Source: JADJPO01 sp963825645 (GTDB taxonomy: Bacteria > Actinomycetota > Actinomycetes > Actinomycetales > Kineosporiaceae). From it: 64,000 bases of DNA. The number at the start of each line of letters is the position of its first letter. Position 1 is the stretch's first letter. Shown here piece after piece: positions 26,201 to 34,241 of the stretch. The translations under genes were made by a program, and so were the position numbers. The stretch lies in contig CAWGTT010000005.1 of the NCBI GenBank assembly GCA_963825645.1, positions 62,001 to 126,000 of the forward strand. Direction: 5' to 3'. Below the pieces are notes generated by a model that was given only the letters and a program-made list of their open reading frames with translations, ran no database searches and was not told the origin of the DNA.

Positions 26201-26805
26201 CCGACCCGGTCCCGGGTTCGACGCCACAGCTCGGCCTGCCACGTCAGATCGGCAGCCCCACCGGCGGCCAGATCGGCGGTCAGATCGGCGGCGGGTTCGC
26301 CGTCCGGATCCACGTCGGTGCCGCCCGCCCAGCCGACCAGCAGCTGCGGGCGCTGTGCGGCGTAGGAGGCGAACAGCCCGGCGAGGCGACGGGCGACCGC
26401 CAGCCGGCGCCCCGCGCGCGGTACACCGTCCCGCTCGTCGAGGTGGTGGGCCAGCGGGGCGCACCAGGGCTCGGTCAGGTGCTCGTCGACGACTGCCAGC
26501 ACGGTCCAGGTGAGTGCCTCCACCGACCAGGGATCCTTGCCCGGGTCGAGATCGAACACCCCGGCGAGCACGCGGGCCACCAGCCGGGATGGCGACGCGA
26601 ACCCGACGCCCGCGCAGACCCCCGCCTCGCCGTCCGCGGCCGCCCCCAGCCGATGGGACAGCCGCTGGGCCAACCACCGCTCGACACCCTTGGTCGGCAC
26701 GGCTACCACGTCACGGGTGAACGGGTCGGCGGGAGGGCGCGCGAGCACCTCGGCCAGCGGCGCGACGAGCGCCTCGGCGCGCTCGGAGCGATGCACGTGC
26801 AGCAC
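23290..26805 (-). CDS. recC: Exodeoxyribonuclease V gamma subunit
   Basis: RecC is the inactive-nuclease scaffold that recognises recombination hot spots in RecBCD. The 1171-residue protein begins VLHVHRSERAEALVAPLAEVLA, the family's N-terminus, and contains the conserved GVERWLAQRLSHRLG and DVLVMCPDIETFAPAVAAGFG segments and the GTFPRSAPDAGDDLL region. The GTG at 26805 is chosen because the family N-terminus starts there; the open frame extends 180 codons more, antisense to pgi, and is rejected. Its promoter lies in the 130 bases shared with divergent pgi. The three subunits overlap by 4 bases at each junction, which suggests strict co-translation. Confidence 0.93.
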   Translation of the reverse strand: MLHVHRSERAEALVAPLAEVLARPPADPFTRDVVAVPTKGVERWLAQRLSHRLGAAADGEAGVCAGVGFASPSRLVARVLAGVFDLDPGKDPWSVEALTWTVLAVVDEHLTEPWCAPLAHHLDERDGVPRAGRRLAVARRLAGLFASYAAQRPQLLVGWAGGTDVDPDGEPAADLTADLAAGGAADLTWQAELWRRTRDRVGVPSPSERLTEAVRRLRRDPGAGGALDLPERLSVFGPTRLPQAQLEVLDALGAHRDVHLWLPHPSPVLWQRVLATPRISPCRSDSPPVARHPLLASMARDAVELQQRLFAPAGGPSTVTDTHHPPEPPPFSPAGRAPSLLVALQRSLREDLVGPQDDGDGSGDAATASTHRLDPADRSIQVHACHGRARQVEVLREVIVGLLQDDPTLDPRDVLVMCPDIETFAPAVAAGFGLAAPDRTGRDGEAPGQHAVHPGQQLTVRLTDRSLRQTNPQLALLAGLLDLAASRVEAGAVLDLIASDPVRRRFAFTDDDLERIREWAVATRVSWGENAERRTGYGLPHVLQGTWQVALDRLLVGAAMAEDHEAGYLGSALPLDDVDSTDIDLAGRLAELVERLELLLGELTGTRPVSAWLATLGAALDLLARAAPGQGWQMVEARQLLADVAASAQANAGTEVRLSDVRALLAGRLAGRPTRAGFRTGALTVCSLEPMRAVPHRVICLLGLDDGTFPRSAPDAGDDLLLREPRIGERDRRSEDRQLFLDAVTAAREHLVVLYTGADERTGAARPPAVPVGELLDALDAVASTDDAVPVREHLLVRHPLQPVDVRNFVPGGLGAPVGRRPFSFDAHAYRAACTAPPVAPSAAPAARLLARPLPPRPRAEEDMQVDLDDLVAMLEHPARWFVRRRLGVWVPGEDEEAEYRIPLELDGLEQWAIGDRMLSDCLAGVPRERALAAEYRRGRLPPRELGRRALQRIEQNLAPIARAARAHQGSPGTTVDLVVDLPTGLRLAGSVPGVHDTVVVRATYSRMAAKHRVRAWVQVLALAAAHPQRSWSTATVGRGGGGRAVAALSRLAAPPAPLALARLVDLVRLRDRALREPLPMPVATAHAYARCRQAGESVEQALAEADRAWQLEREDAYLQLCWGSKAALHVLLDAPTAAEQSWSGEETSRLGAFGRRVWDPLLAAEELSTR

Positions 26806-26935
26806 ACGGGTGACCCTACGGCGAGGTGGCGACAGTCGTGGCGAGGACGGGACGAGCCCGGCGACGGCGAACGACACGAACAGCCTGGGCCCATCGCACT
26901 TCCCCTGTCCCGAGCCGACCCGGCAGGGTAGGAGC

Positions 26936-28597
26936 GTGACGACACCGACCCCCGCATCGAACCCGTCCCCACCGCTGGTCAGCGACCTGCCCGAATGGAA
27001 TGCGCTGGCCACCCACGCCGATGCGCTGCGTAGCGTGCACCTGCGCGAGCTGTTCGACGACGACCCGGGCCGTACCGAGCGGTATGGCGTCGACGTGGCC
27101 GGGCTGCATCTCGACTTCGCCAAACACCGGATCACCGACGAGACCCTCGACCTGCTCGTCGCCCTGGCCGAGGCGGTTGACCTGCGCGGGGCGACCGAGG
27201 CGATGATGAGCGGGGCGAGGATCAACGTCACCGAGGGCCGCGCCGTCCTGCACACCGCGCTGCGCGCCCCGCGCGAGGCGGTCGTCGAGGTCGACGGCGT
27301 GAACGTCGTGCCGGCGGTGCACGAGGTGCTGGAGAAGATGGCCATCTTCGCCGACCAGGTGCGCTCGGGCTCCTGGCTGGGCTACACCGGCAAGCCGATC
27401 CGCACCGTGGTCAACATCGGGATCGGCGGCTCCGACCTCGGGCCCGCGATGGCCACGCTCGCTCTGAGCCCGTATGCGCAGGAGACGCTGGACGTGCGGT
27501 TCGTCTCCAACGTGGACGGCGACGACATCGCCGAGCAGACCAGGTTCCTCAACCCAGAGAGCACCCTGTTCATCGTCGCCAGCAAGACGTTCACCACCCA
27601 GGAGACGATGACCAACGCCGCCACCGCGCGCGCCTGGCTGCTGGAGGGGCTCGGCGCAGAGGCGGCGGTGGCCAGCCACTTCGTCGCGGTCTCGACCGCC
27701 GCCGACAAGGTACGCGACTTCGGCATCGACACGGCGAACATGTTCGGGTTCTGGGACTGGGTCGGCGGTCGCTACTCGATGGACTCCGCGGTCGGGCTGT
27801 CCCTGATGATCGCGATCGGGCCCGAGGCGTTCGGTGAGATGCTCGCCGGGTTCCACGCCGTCGACGAACACTTCCGCACAGCGCCCTACCGGGAGAACGC
27901 CCCGGCGCTGATGGGCCTGCTCGGCGTCTGGTACGGCAACTTCCTCGGCGCGAACAGCCATGTCGTGCTCCCCTACGCCCAGTACCTGGACTCCTTCGCC
28001 GACTACCTGCAGCAGCTCGACATGGAGTCGAACGGCAAGTCGGTCACCGTCGCCGGACGGCGAGTCGACTACGACACCGGACCCGTCGTCTGGGGCACCC
28101 CCGGAACCAACGGCCAGCACGCCTACTACCAGCTGCTGCACCAGGGCACCCGGCTGATCCCGGCCGACTTCATCGGGTTCGCCCACCCCGGTCACGAGGT
28201 CGCGGAGCACCACGACCTGCTGATGGCCAACTTCCTCGCCCAGAGCGAGGCGCTCGCCTTCGGCAAGACCGGCGAGGAGGTCGCGGCCGAGGGCGCCACC
28301 GGAGCGCTGGTCGCGCACAAGACGTTCGAGGGCAACCGGCCGAGCACCACGATCCTCGGGGAGCGGCTCACCCCCCACGCTCTCGGGGCCCTGATCGCGC
28401 TGTACGAGCACAAGGTGTTCACCCAGGGCGTCGTCTGGGGACTGAACTCGTTCGACCAGTGGGGGGTCGAGCTCGGCAAGGTGCTCGCCAAGCGGATCGC
28501 CCCCGAGCTGACCGCGGCGCGGGAGCCCGAGCTGGGACACGACTCCTCGACCAACGACCTGATCCGCCGGTACCGCTCGCTGCGCGGGCGTGGCTGA
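26936..28597 (+). CDS. pgi: Glucose-6-phosphate isomerase
   Basis: Interconverts glucose 6-phosphate and fructose 6-phosphate in the cytosol. The 553-residue protein carries both family signatures: GIGGSDLGPAMATLAL with the phosphate-binding loop, and WDWVGGRYSMDSAVGLS. The ESNGKSV segment and the late KVFTQGVVWGLNSFDQWGVELGK match the C-terminal signature with its catalytic lysine region. The GTG start at 26936 follows a GGTAGGAG element (26927-26934) and gives the family length. It is divergent from recCBD. It would use glucose 6-phosphate from the polyphosphate glucokinase at 43-44 kb, though the two are not linked in an operon. Confidence 0.96.
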   Translation: MTTPTPASNPSPPLVSDLPEWNALATHADALRSVHLRELFDDDPGRTERYGVDVAGLHLDFAKHRITDETLDLLVALAEAVDLRGATEAMMSGARINVTEGRAVLHTALRAPREAVVEVDGVNVVPAVHEVLEKMAIFADQVRSGSWLGYTGKPIRTVVNIGIGGSDLGPAMATLALSPYAQETLDVRFVSNVDGDDIAEQTRFLNPESTLFIVASKTFTTQETMTNAATARAWLLEGLGAEAAVASHFVAVSTAADKVRDFGIDTANMFGFWDWVGGRYSMDSAVGLSLMIAIGPEAFGEMLAGFHAVDEHFRTAPYRENAPALMGLLGVWYGNFLGANSHVVLPYAQYLDSFADYLQQLDMESNGKSVTVAGRRVDYDTGPVVWGTPGTNGQHAYYQLLHQGTRLIPADFIGFAHPGHEVAEHHDLLMANFLAQSEALAFGKTGEEVAAEGATGALVAHKTFEGNRPSTTILGERLTPHALGALIALYEHKVFTQGVVWGLNSFDQWGVELGKVLAKRIAPELTAAREPELGHDSSTNDLIRRYRSLRGRG

Positions 28598-28653
28598 GAC
28601 CCCCGCCGGCCGGATCGTTCTCTGCGCCCGGACCGCCCCAGGCAGACCGAGCC

Positions 28654-30384
28654 TCAGCCGCCGGAGAACAGCCGCCGCTGCAGAGCCCGCCACGACCCCG
28701 GTTCGTAGTAGCGGTCGGTCCACCGGTCGTCCTCCTGCAGGCGCAGCGAGGCCGTCCTGATGCCTTCGTTCAACGTCACTTCTTGGGCCATCGCCCGGAA
28801 CACGAAGTGCATGAACAACCGGTGGTACTCGGTGAGGTAGATGTCGGCCAACCGCTTGACGGCCCGCCGCGAGGCGGCCCGGGTCCGCCCGGCGCGGATC
28901 ACCAGGGTGTGCTCCTCGTTCGTCGTGGTCGAGGCGCCGGAGTAGTTGGCCGACCCGGTCAGCAGCATCGGGTCGTCGGTCATCGGGTCGACGAGGATGA
29001 TCTTGGTGTGGATGTACTTGACGTGGGTGTTGAAGCCGGTCAGGTTCTCGCCCGCCCACTGCGCCAGCATCCCGCCGGCCAGGTGGCTGCCGGTGGAGAT
29101 GCGCACGTTGGGGTCGTTGCGCGGGATGGCAGCCGAGCGGGGCGGCACCTTGTCGAGCAGCACGGTACGCATCACCGGCTTCGGCCGAGCGAGCACGTCA
29201 CGGAACACCTCGTTCAGCCCGAATGCACCAGTGATGTGTGCCGAGTGCTCGCCGTCGTCGAAAAGCGCTGCGTACCAATCGAGAACGGTGGACTTCGTGG
29301 CCCGGGGAGAGAACACGATCCCCGCTCCCGGGGCGGACGGCACCACTTCCTCGACGGGCTGCCGGCTCTCGTGCACCTCTCGCAGCTCGGCCGTGCTCCT
29401 ACCGTCCGCCAGGCGCTGCCACTCCTGGGCGAACCCTGCCGCCACCCGCCGATCGTGCACCAGGTGGCCGACGTTGGAGTGGCCGAACACCCCACCCCGG
29501 GTCAGGTTCGTCGAGCCGGTCCACACCGCAACCGGCACCCCGGCGTGCAGCAGCACCAGGTACTTGTGGTGCTGTAACGCACTCTTGTTCGGCGCGGTCC
29601 GCCAGTGGATCACGCCCTCGCCGTTCGGACCACCGCCGGGGCCGGTGTCGAGACCATGGCGGGCCGCGGCCGCCCGGGCCTGCGCAGCGGTGACGTCGTT
29701 GTCCACGTCGGGGCGGGCGTCGCGGTCCCGGCCGTGGACGACGAGCTGCACGTCCGCGCCTCGGGCCCGAGCACCGGCCAGCGCGGCAAGCCCGCCGTCC
29801 CAGGTGAACTCGTAGAACGCGCCGCGCAGTCCCCAGCCGGGGCCGGACGCCTCGGCGCAGAACGCCAGGAACGCCTCGGCGAGTCCGCGGGAGAGCCAGA
29901 CCATCGCCGGGTGCGTGTCGGACAGGTCGCTGCCGGGCACGAAGTCGGGGAAGCGACGGGCGAAGGCCTGGGAGCCGGCCACGCCGCGGTTGAACCAGAC
30001 GCCGTGCACCCCGTCGTCCTCGACCTCGGTGCGCACGCGCACCTCGGCGGTGACCAGCGGCACCAGAGCCCCGGGGACGCCGCCCATCGCCGATACCGCG
30101 TAGGTGTACTTGTGCCCGGGTTTGGCGCTGTAGTCACCCCACTGGAAGCCCTGGACCGGGTGGTCGCGCGTGCTGTAGTCCGAGCCCGGCGGCGGGTCCG
30201 GCACCACCGCGGCGAAGGTCTTCATGCCCCTCAGCCAGGTGCACTCGCTCTCGGTGTGGTCGGTCCGGTGCACGGCGAAGCCAAGGCAGCCGGCGGGGTC
30301 GGCCAGGTCCAACCCGAGCAGCACGGTGTGCGTGCCCGCGATCGCCTGCACGGTCAGTCCGTGGCGGCTACGTCGCCGGCGCAC
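28654..30384 (-). CDS. Phospholipase D-like (HKD) protein
   Basis: A 576-residue protein with two PLD-type HxK motifs. The second, at about residue 458, is complete (HTKIILVD followed by GSANYS). The first, near residue 270, reads HHKYLVLL followed by GSTNLT, so the usual Asp of HxKxxxxD is replaced by Leu. No signal peptide is evident. The N-terminal roughly 180 residues resemble a carbohydrate- or Ig-like beta domain (repeated reference to YTYAVSAMGG, typical of fibronectin-like folds) but are not assigned. PLD-fold proteins hydrolyse or transfer phosphodiesters in lipids or nucleic acids; the substrate here is unknown. The GTG start lies 3 bases after the DUF1349 stop, so the two are an operon. 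Confidence 0.8.
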   Translation of the reverse strand: MRRRRSRHGLTVQAIAGTHTVLLGLDLADPAGCLGFAVHRTDHTESECTWLRGMKTFAAVVPDPPPGSDYSTRDHPVQGFQWGDYSAKPGHKYTYAVSAMGGVPGALVPLVTAEVRVRTEVEDDGVHGVWFNRGVAGSQAFARRFPDFVPGSDLSDTHPAMVWLSRGLAEAFLAFCAEASGPGWGLRGAFYEFTWDGGLAALAGARARGADVQLVVHGRDRDARPDVDNDVTAAQARAAAARHGLDTGPGGGPNGEGVIHWRTAPNKSALQHHKYLVLLHAGVPVAVWTGSTNLTRGGVFGHSNVGHLVHDRRVAAGFAQEWQRLADGRSTAELREVHESRQPVEEVVPSAPGAGIVFSPRATKSTVLDWYAALFDDGEHSAHITGAFGLNEVFRDVLARPKPVMRTVLLDKVPPRSAAIPRNDPNVRISTGSHLAGGMLAQWAGENLTGFNTHVKYIHTKIILVDPMTDDPMLLTGSANYSGASTTTNEEHTLVIRAGRTRAASRRAVKRLADIYLTEYHRLFMHFVFRAMAQEVTLNEGIRTASLRLQEDDRWTDRYYEPGSWRALQRRLFSGG

Positions 30385-30387
30385 GCC

Positions 30388-30999
30388 TCAACTCCGCCGC
30401 TGGCCGGCCGGTTCGGCATCACGCTCGACCCGAAGACCCCGGAACCGGACGGCGAACCCGCCACCTTGCGGCGAGGCCGCCATCGGGCCCACGGAGACCG
30501 GCAGCGCGGCCGGCAGATAGGCCAGCCGGTGCATCACCCAGCCCTGCTCGAGGAGCCCGCCGGGGTTGTACTCGACGGTCAGCGCGTCCCCGGCCCGGCG
30601 CAGTCGCAGTCCGATCGCGGCCGGCACCGCGGGCAGCGGGGTCATGCTCCAGTCCGAGACGGCGTGGGTGACCACGGCGCTCATCATCGCCTCGCCGTCC
30701 AGGTACTCGATACCGCACTTCACCCACCGCTCGGCGTCCATCCGCACCATCAACCCGGCCTGGTCGTACTGGTCGGTGTACTCGCCGGCCACCTCAACCT
30801 CGGCGGTGAACTCGCCCGGCACCCGCACGCCGAAGTGGTGGCCGGAGTCGCGGATGAAGCCGTAGTGGGTCTGTCGCCAGAAATCCGTCCGGGGGTCGGT
30901 GGTGACCAGCAGATCCGCCCCCGAACGGCGCCAGCGGGTCGGCTCGTTGAGCCAGACCGGCTCCGAGTCATCAGCGCGGTCGAGGGTGATGGCGGGCAC
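30388..30999 (-). CDS. DUF1349 domain-containing protein
   Basis: A 203-residue protein of the DUF1349 (concanavalin-like beta-sandwich) family. Characteristic pieces are FWRQTHYGFIRDSGHHFGV, YDQAGLMVRMDAERWVKCGIEYLDGEAMMSAVVTHAVSDWS and the late LRLRRAGDALTVEYNPGG. Family members are thought to bind glycans or similar ligands; a yeast relative is annotated as a regulator of enolase expression, but the biochemical role is not established. Its stop is 3 bases before the PLD-like gene, with which it forms a two-gene operon of unknown purpose. GTG start. Confidence 0.82.
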   Translation of the reverse strand: MPAITLDRADDSEPVWLNEPTRWRRSGADLLVTTDPRTDFWRQTHYGFIRDSGHHFGVRVPGEFTAEVEVAGEYTDQYDQAGLMVRMDAERWVKCGIEYLDGEAMMSAVVTHAVSDWSMTPLPAVPAAIGLRLRRAGDALTVEYNPGGLLEQGWVMHRLAYLPAALPVSVGPMAASPQGGGFAVRFRGLRVERDAEPAGQRRS

Positions 31000-31049
31000 G
31001 GTCTCAGTCTGCTGCCAAATAGCGGCCCTGAGGCAAGCTTGAGCTGATT

Positions 31050-31097
31050 GTGTTGTTCGCGAACCGCTCAGCTGTGTCGTTCACGTACCGCTCAGCC
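31050..31097. repeat. Tandem duplication of 24 bp at the glnE 3' end
   Basis: Two adjacent 24-bp units (31050-31073 and 31074-31097) agree at 20 of 24 positions; the shared core is accgctcagc preceded by gttc. The second unit contains the glnE stop codon and the first lies just after it. It looks like a local duplication of the gene end; no function is apparent. Confidence 0.65.
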
Positions 31098-34000
31098 ATA
31101 GAAGACCCGCTCCACGACGGCCCGGGCTCGCCGGGTGATCCGGCGGTAGTCCTCCTCGAGCTGCCCGGCGGTCCCGGGGGCGTAGCCGACGATCCTGGCC
31201 ACGCCCTCCAGCTCGATGCGCTTGGTGGGCAGGGCATCGGCGCTGCGGCCGCGCCACAGCACCGTCGCGTTGCGGACCCGTGAGGCCAGCCGCCAGGCCT
31301 CGGTCAGCACAGTGCCGTCCGCGGCGCTGAGCAGGCCGGCGTCGACTGCGGCTGCCAGCCCTGCCAGCGTCGACGGGGTGCGGAGGGCCGCCACCTCGTG
31401 CGCATGCTGCAGCTGGAGCAGCTGCAGCGTCCACTCCACGTCGGAGATCCCCCCACGGCCCAGCTTGAGATGACGGGTCGGATCGGCGCCCCGCGGCAAC
31501 CGCTCGGACTCGACCCGGGCCTTGATCCGGCGGATCTCGCGGACGGCGGCGTCGTCGATGCCGCCGACAGGCCAGCGCAGGGGGTCGACCAGCGCCACGA
31601 ACCGTGCCGCCAGATCCTCGTCTCCGGCGACCGGGACGGCACGGGTGAGCGCCTGCGCCTCCCAGGTCAGCGACCAACGCCGGTAGTACTCGTCGTAGGA
31701 GTCCAGGGTGCGCACCAGCGGACCGTTGCGACCCTCGGGGCGCAGGTCGGCGTCCACCTCCAGGGCTGGATCCGGACCGGGTGCGGCCAACAGCCGGCGC
31801 AGCTCGCTGAACACGGCCATCGCCGCGTCGTGGGCCTGCTTGTCCGAGGACCCGGCGACCGGATCGTGCACGAACATCACGTCGGCGTCGCTGCCATAGC
31901 CCAGCTCGGCCCCGCCGAGCCGGCCCATGCCGACCACCAGCAGCCGGGTCGGTAGGCGCCCGCCGTGGTGCAGGGCGACCCGGGCCGCGCAGGCGCGGAG
32001 CACGCCGTCCAGCGTCGCCACTGCGACGTCGGTGAGGGCGGTGCCGACCTGGTCGAGGTCGAGCAGACCGGCCAGGTCACCGATCGCCGTCCGGACCAGC
32101 TCACGACGCCGGACCCCGCGGGCCGCCATCGCAACGGCGGCCAGCGCAGCGTCGGGGTCACCGGCCTCGGCAAGCGTGCCGCCGACATGACGGTCCACCA
32201 CCCGGCGCACCGCCGCCACCGTCTCGACCCGCGACCGGGGCACCAGGGCGGCGTTGTCGCCGAACAGCTCGACGGCGTCCGGCCCGTGTTCGAGCTGCTG
32301 GGCGAGCAGCTTGCTGGCGGCCAGCATCCGGGCCATCCGCTCGGCGGCGGCCCCGGAGTCGCGCAGCATCTTCAGGTACCAGTGGGTGGTGCCCAGCTCG
32401 TCGCTGACCCGCCGGAACGCGAGCAGGCCGGCGTCCGGGTCGGCGCCCTCGGCGAACCAGCCCAGCATCACCGGCAGCAGCTGGCGTTGGATGGCGGCCC
32501 GGCGGCTCACCCCCGACGTGAGTGCCGCGAGGTGGCGCATCGCCCCGGCCGGGTCGCGGTATCCGAGCGCCGCGAGCCGGGCCTGGGCCGCCTGCGGGGT
32601 CAGCCGGATCTCGTCGGTGCTCAGGCGGGCCGCCGCGGCGAGCAGAGGCCGGTAGAACAGCTTCTCGTGCAGCCGCCGCACGATCCGGGCGTGCCCTTGC
32701 CAGAGCTGCTCGAGCTCCGCTCCGGGGGATCGACGCAGCCCGAACGAGCGGCCCAGCCAACGCAGGTCCTCCGGCGCGTCCGGCACGACGTGGGTGCGCC
32801 GGAGCCGATGCAGCTGGATCCGGTGCTCCAGCGTGCGCAGGAACCGGTAGGCCCGGTCGAGCTCGGCGGCGTCGTCCCGGCCCACGTAGCCATAGGCGCT
32901 CAGCGCCTCCAGACCCTCCAAGGTGTTGCCGGTGCGCAGGCGTGGGTCGATCCTGCCGTGCACCAGCTGCAGCAGCTGCACGCTGAACTCGACGTCACGC
33001 AGCCCACCGGCGCCCAGCTTGAGCTGGCGCGCCGCGTCCTTGACCGGCACGTGCTGCTCGACCCGGCGGCGCATCGCCTGCACGTCCTCGACGAAGCGCT
33101 CCCGCTCGGCCGCCCGCCACACCATCGGCGCGATCTGCTCCAGGTACTGATCACCGAGCTCCCGGTCGCCGGCCACCACCCTGGCCTTGAGCAGGGCCTG
33201 GAACTCCCACGTCTGGGCCCACCGCTCGTAGTAGGCGACGTGACTGCGAACGGTGCGTACCAACGGGCCGGCCTTGCCCTCCGGGCGCAGAGCGGCATCC
33301 ACCGGCCACAGGGTGCCTTCGGCGGTGGACGCCGAACAGGTGCGAGCAAGGGCCGCGGCGAGCTTGGCGCCGGTGGCCAGGGCCGCGGCCTCCACCCCGC
33401 CTGTCCCGGCGACGTCGCCGTCTGCGCCCTCAGCGGCGGAGCGGACCGGCTCCGCGACGTAGATCACGTCGACGTCGCTGACATAGTTCAGCTCGCGGCC
33501 GCCGGTCTTGCCCATACCGATCACCGCGAACCGGCACGGGACGGCGCCGGACGGCAGCTGGCTTCGGGCGATCGCCAGCGCGCTCTCCAGCGCTGCGCCG
33601 GCCAGGTCGGCCAGCTCTCGGGCCACCGACGGAAGCTCCCGCACCGGGTCGGCGGCCACCAGGTCGCGCCCGGCGATGGCCAGCAGCCGGCGCCGGTAGG
33701 CGACCCGGAGCGCGTCGACCGCCGCGGCCCCGCCGAGCCCGGCCACGGGCGGATCGGCCCCCGGGTCGGCGCCCACGGCGGCAAGCAGCTCGGCGCTCAC
33801 CGTTGCCGCGCCGCCGAGGCCTGTCGCCTCGGCGGAGTGGCTGCCTTCGGCCGGGTCCTCGAGCAGCACGGTCCAGTGCTCGGGGTGGCGGGTCAGGTGG
33901 TCCCCGAGGGCCACCGACGAGCCGAGGACGGCGATCAGCCGGTCCCGAGCGGGCCCGCCCGCACGCAGCATCGCGAACAGCCGGGCCGGCCGGGCGTCGA

Positions 34001-34238
34001 CGTGGGCATCGGTCCGGCGGTGCAGCCGCTCCATGATCCGTACCAGAGCCAGCAGCGCCCGGTCCGGGTCGGGCGCGTCTGCGAGGGCGTGGACGACGCC
34101 GTCGTCGTAGACCTCTTCGAGCGGATCGATCAGCCCAGCCAGCGCCGGGTCCGCGAGCAGAGAGCCCGCCCGCGCGGGGTCCGCGAAGCCCAGCCGGGCG
34201 AGGTGCGCGGTCAGGGACGACGAACGGGTGGCGGGCAC
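31092..34238 (-). CDS. glnE: Bifunctional glutamine synthetase adenylyltransferase/deadenylase
   Basis: GlnE adds AMP to, and removes it from, the regulatory tyrosine of GlnA, turning glutamine synthesis down or up with nitrogen status. The 1048-residue protein has the two nucleotidyltransferase cores: the N-terminal one with GGRELNYVSDVDVIYV (deadenylylation) and the C-terminal one with LGGAELGYGSDADVMFVHDP (adenylylation), each followed by an RPEGKAGPLVRT or RPEGRNGPLVRT motif, plus the helical tails with LKLGAGGLRDVEFSVQLLQL and LKLGRGGISDVEWTLQLLQL. The internal duplication is clear. GTG start, 3 bases after the amidotransferase gene; its target in this window is GlnA (Tyr402), whereas the operon-mate GlnA2 lacks the tyrosine. 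Confidence 0.96.
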   Translation of the reverse strand: MPATRSSSLTAHLARLGFADPARAGSLLADPALAGLIDPLEEVYDDGVVHALADAPDPDRALLALVRIMERLHRRTDAHVDARPARLFAMLRAGGPARDRLIAVLGSSVALGDHLTRHPEHWTVLLEDPAEGSHSAEATGLGGAATVSAELLAAVGADPGADPPVAGLGGAAAVDALRVAYRRRLLAIAGRDLVAADPVRELPSVARELADLAGAALESALAIARSQLPSGAVPCRFAVIGMGKTGGRELNYVSDVDVIYVAEPVRSAAEGADGDVAGTGGVEAAALATGAKLAAALARTCSASTAEGTLWPVDAALRPEGKAGPLVRTVRSHVAYYERWAQTWEFQALLKARVVAGDRELGDQYLEQIAPMVWRAAERERFVEDVQAMRRRVEQHVPVKDAARQLKLGAGGLRDVEFSVQLLQLVHGRIDPRLRTGNTLEGLEALSAYGYVGRDDAAELDRAYRFLRTLEHRIQLHRLRRTHVVPDAPEDLRWLGRSFGLRRSPGAELEQLWQGHARIVRRLHEKLFYRPLLAAAARLSTDEIRLTPQAAQARLAALGYRDPAGAMRHLAALTSGVSRRAAIQRQLLPVMLGWFAEGADPDAGLLAFRRVSDELGTTHWYLKMLRDSGAAAERMARMLAASKLLAQQLEHGPDAVELFGDNAALVPRSRVETVAAVRRVVDRHVGGTLAEAGDPDAALAAVAMAARGVRRRELVRTAIGDLAGLLDLDQVGTALTDVAVATLDGVLRACAARVALHHGGRLPTRLLVVGMGRLGGAELGYGSDADVMFVHDPVAGSSDKQAHDAAMAVFSELRRLLAAPGPDPALEVDADLRPEGRNGPLVRTLDSYDEYYRRWSLTWEAQALTRAVPVAGDEDLAARFVALVDPLRWPVGGIDDAAVREIRRIKARVESERLPRGADPTRHLKLGRGGISDVEWTLQLLQLQHAHEVAALRTPSTLAGLAAAVDAGLLSAADGTVLTEAWRLASRVRNATVLWRGRSADALPTKRIELEGVARIVGYAPGTAGQLEEDYRRITRRARAVVERVFYG

Positions 34239-34241
34239 GCC

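Noticed and set aside
26806..27345. Upstream extension of recC antisense to pgi
   Set aside because: The family N-terminus (HVHRSERAEAL) starts at 26805; the extra 180 residues are low-complexity serine/arginine antisense sequence.
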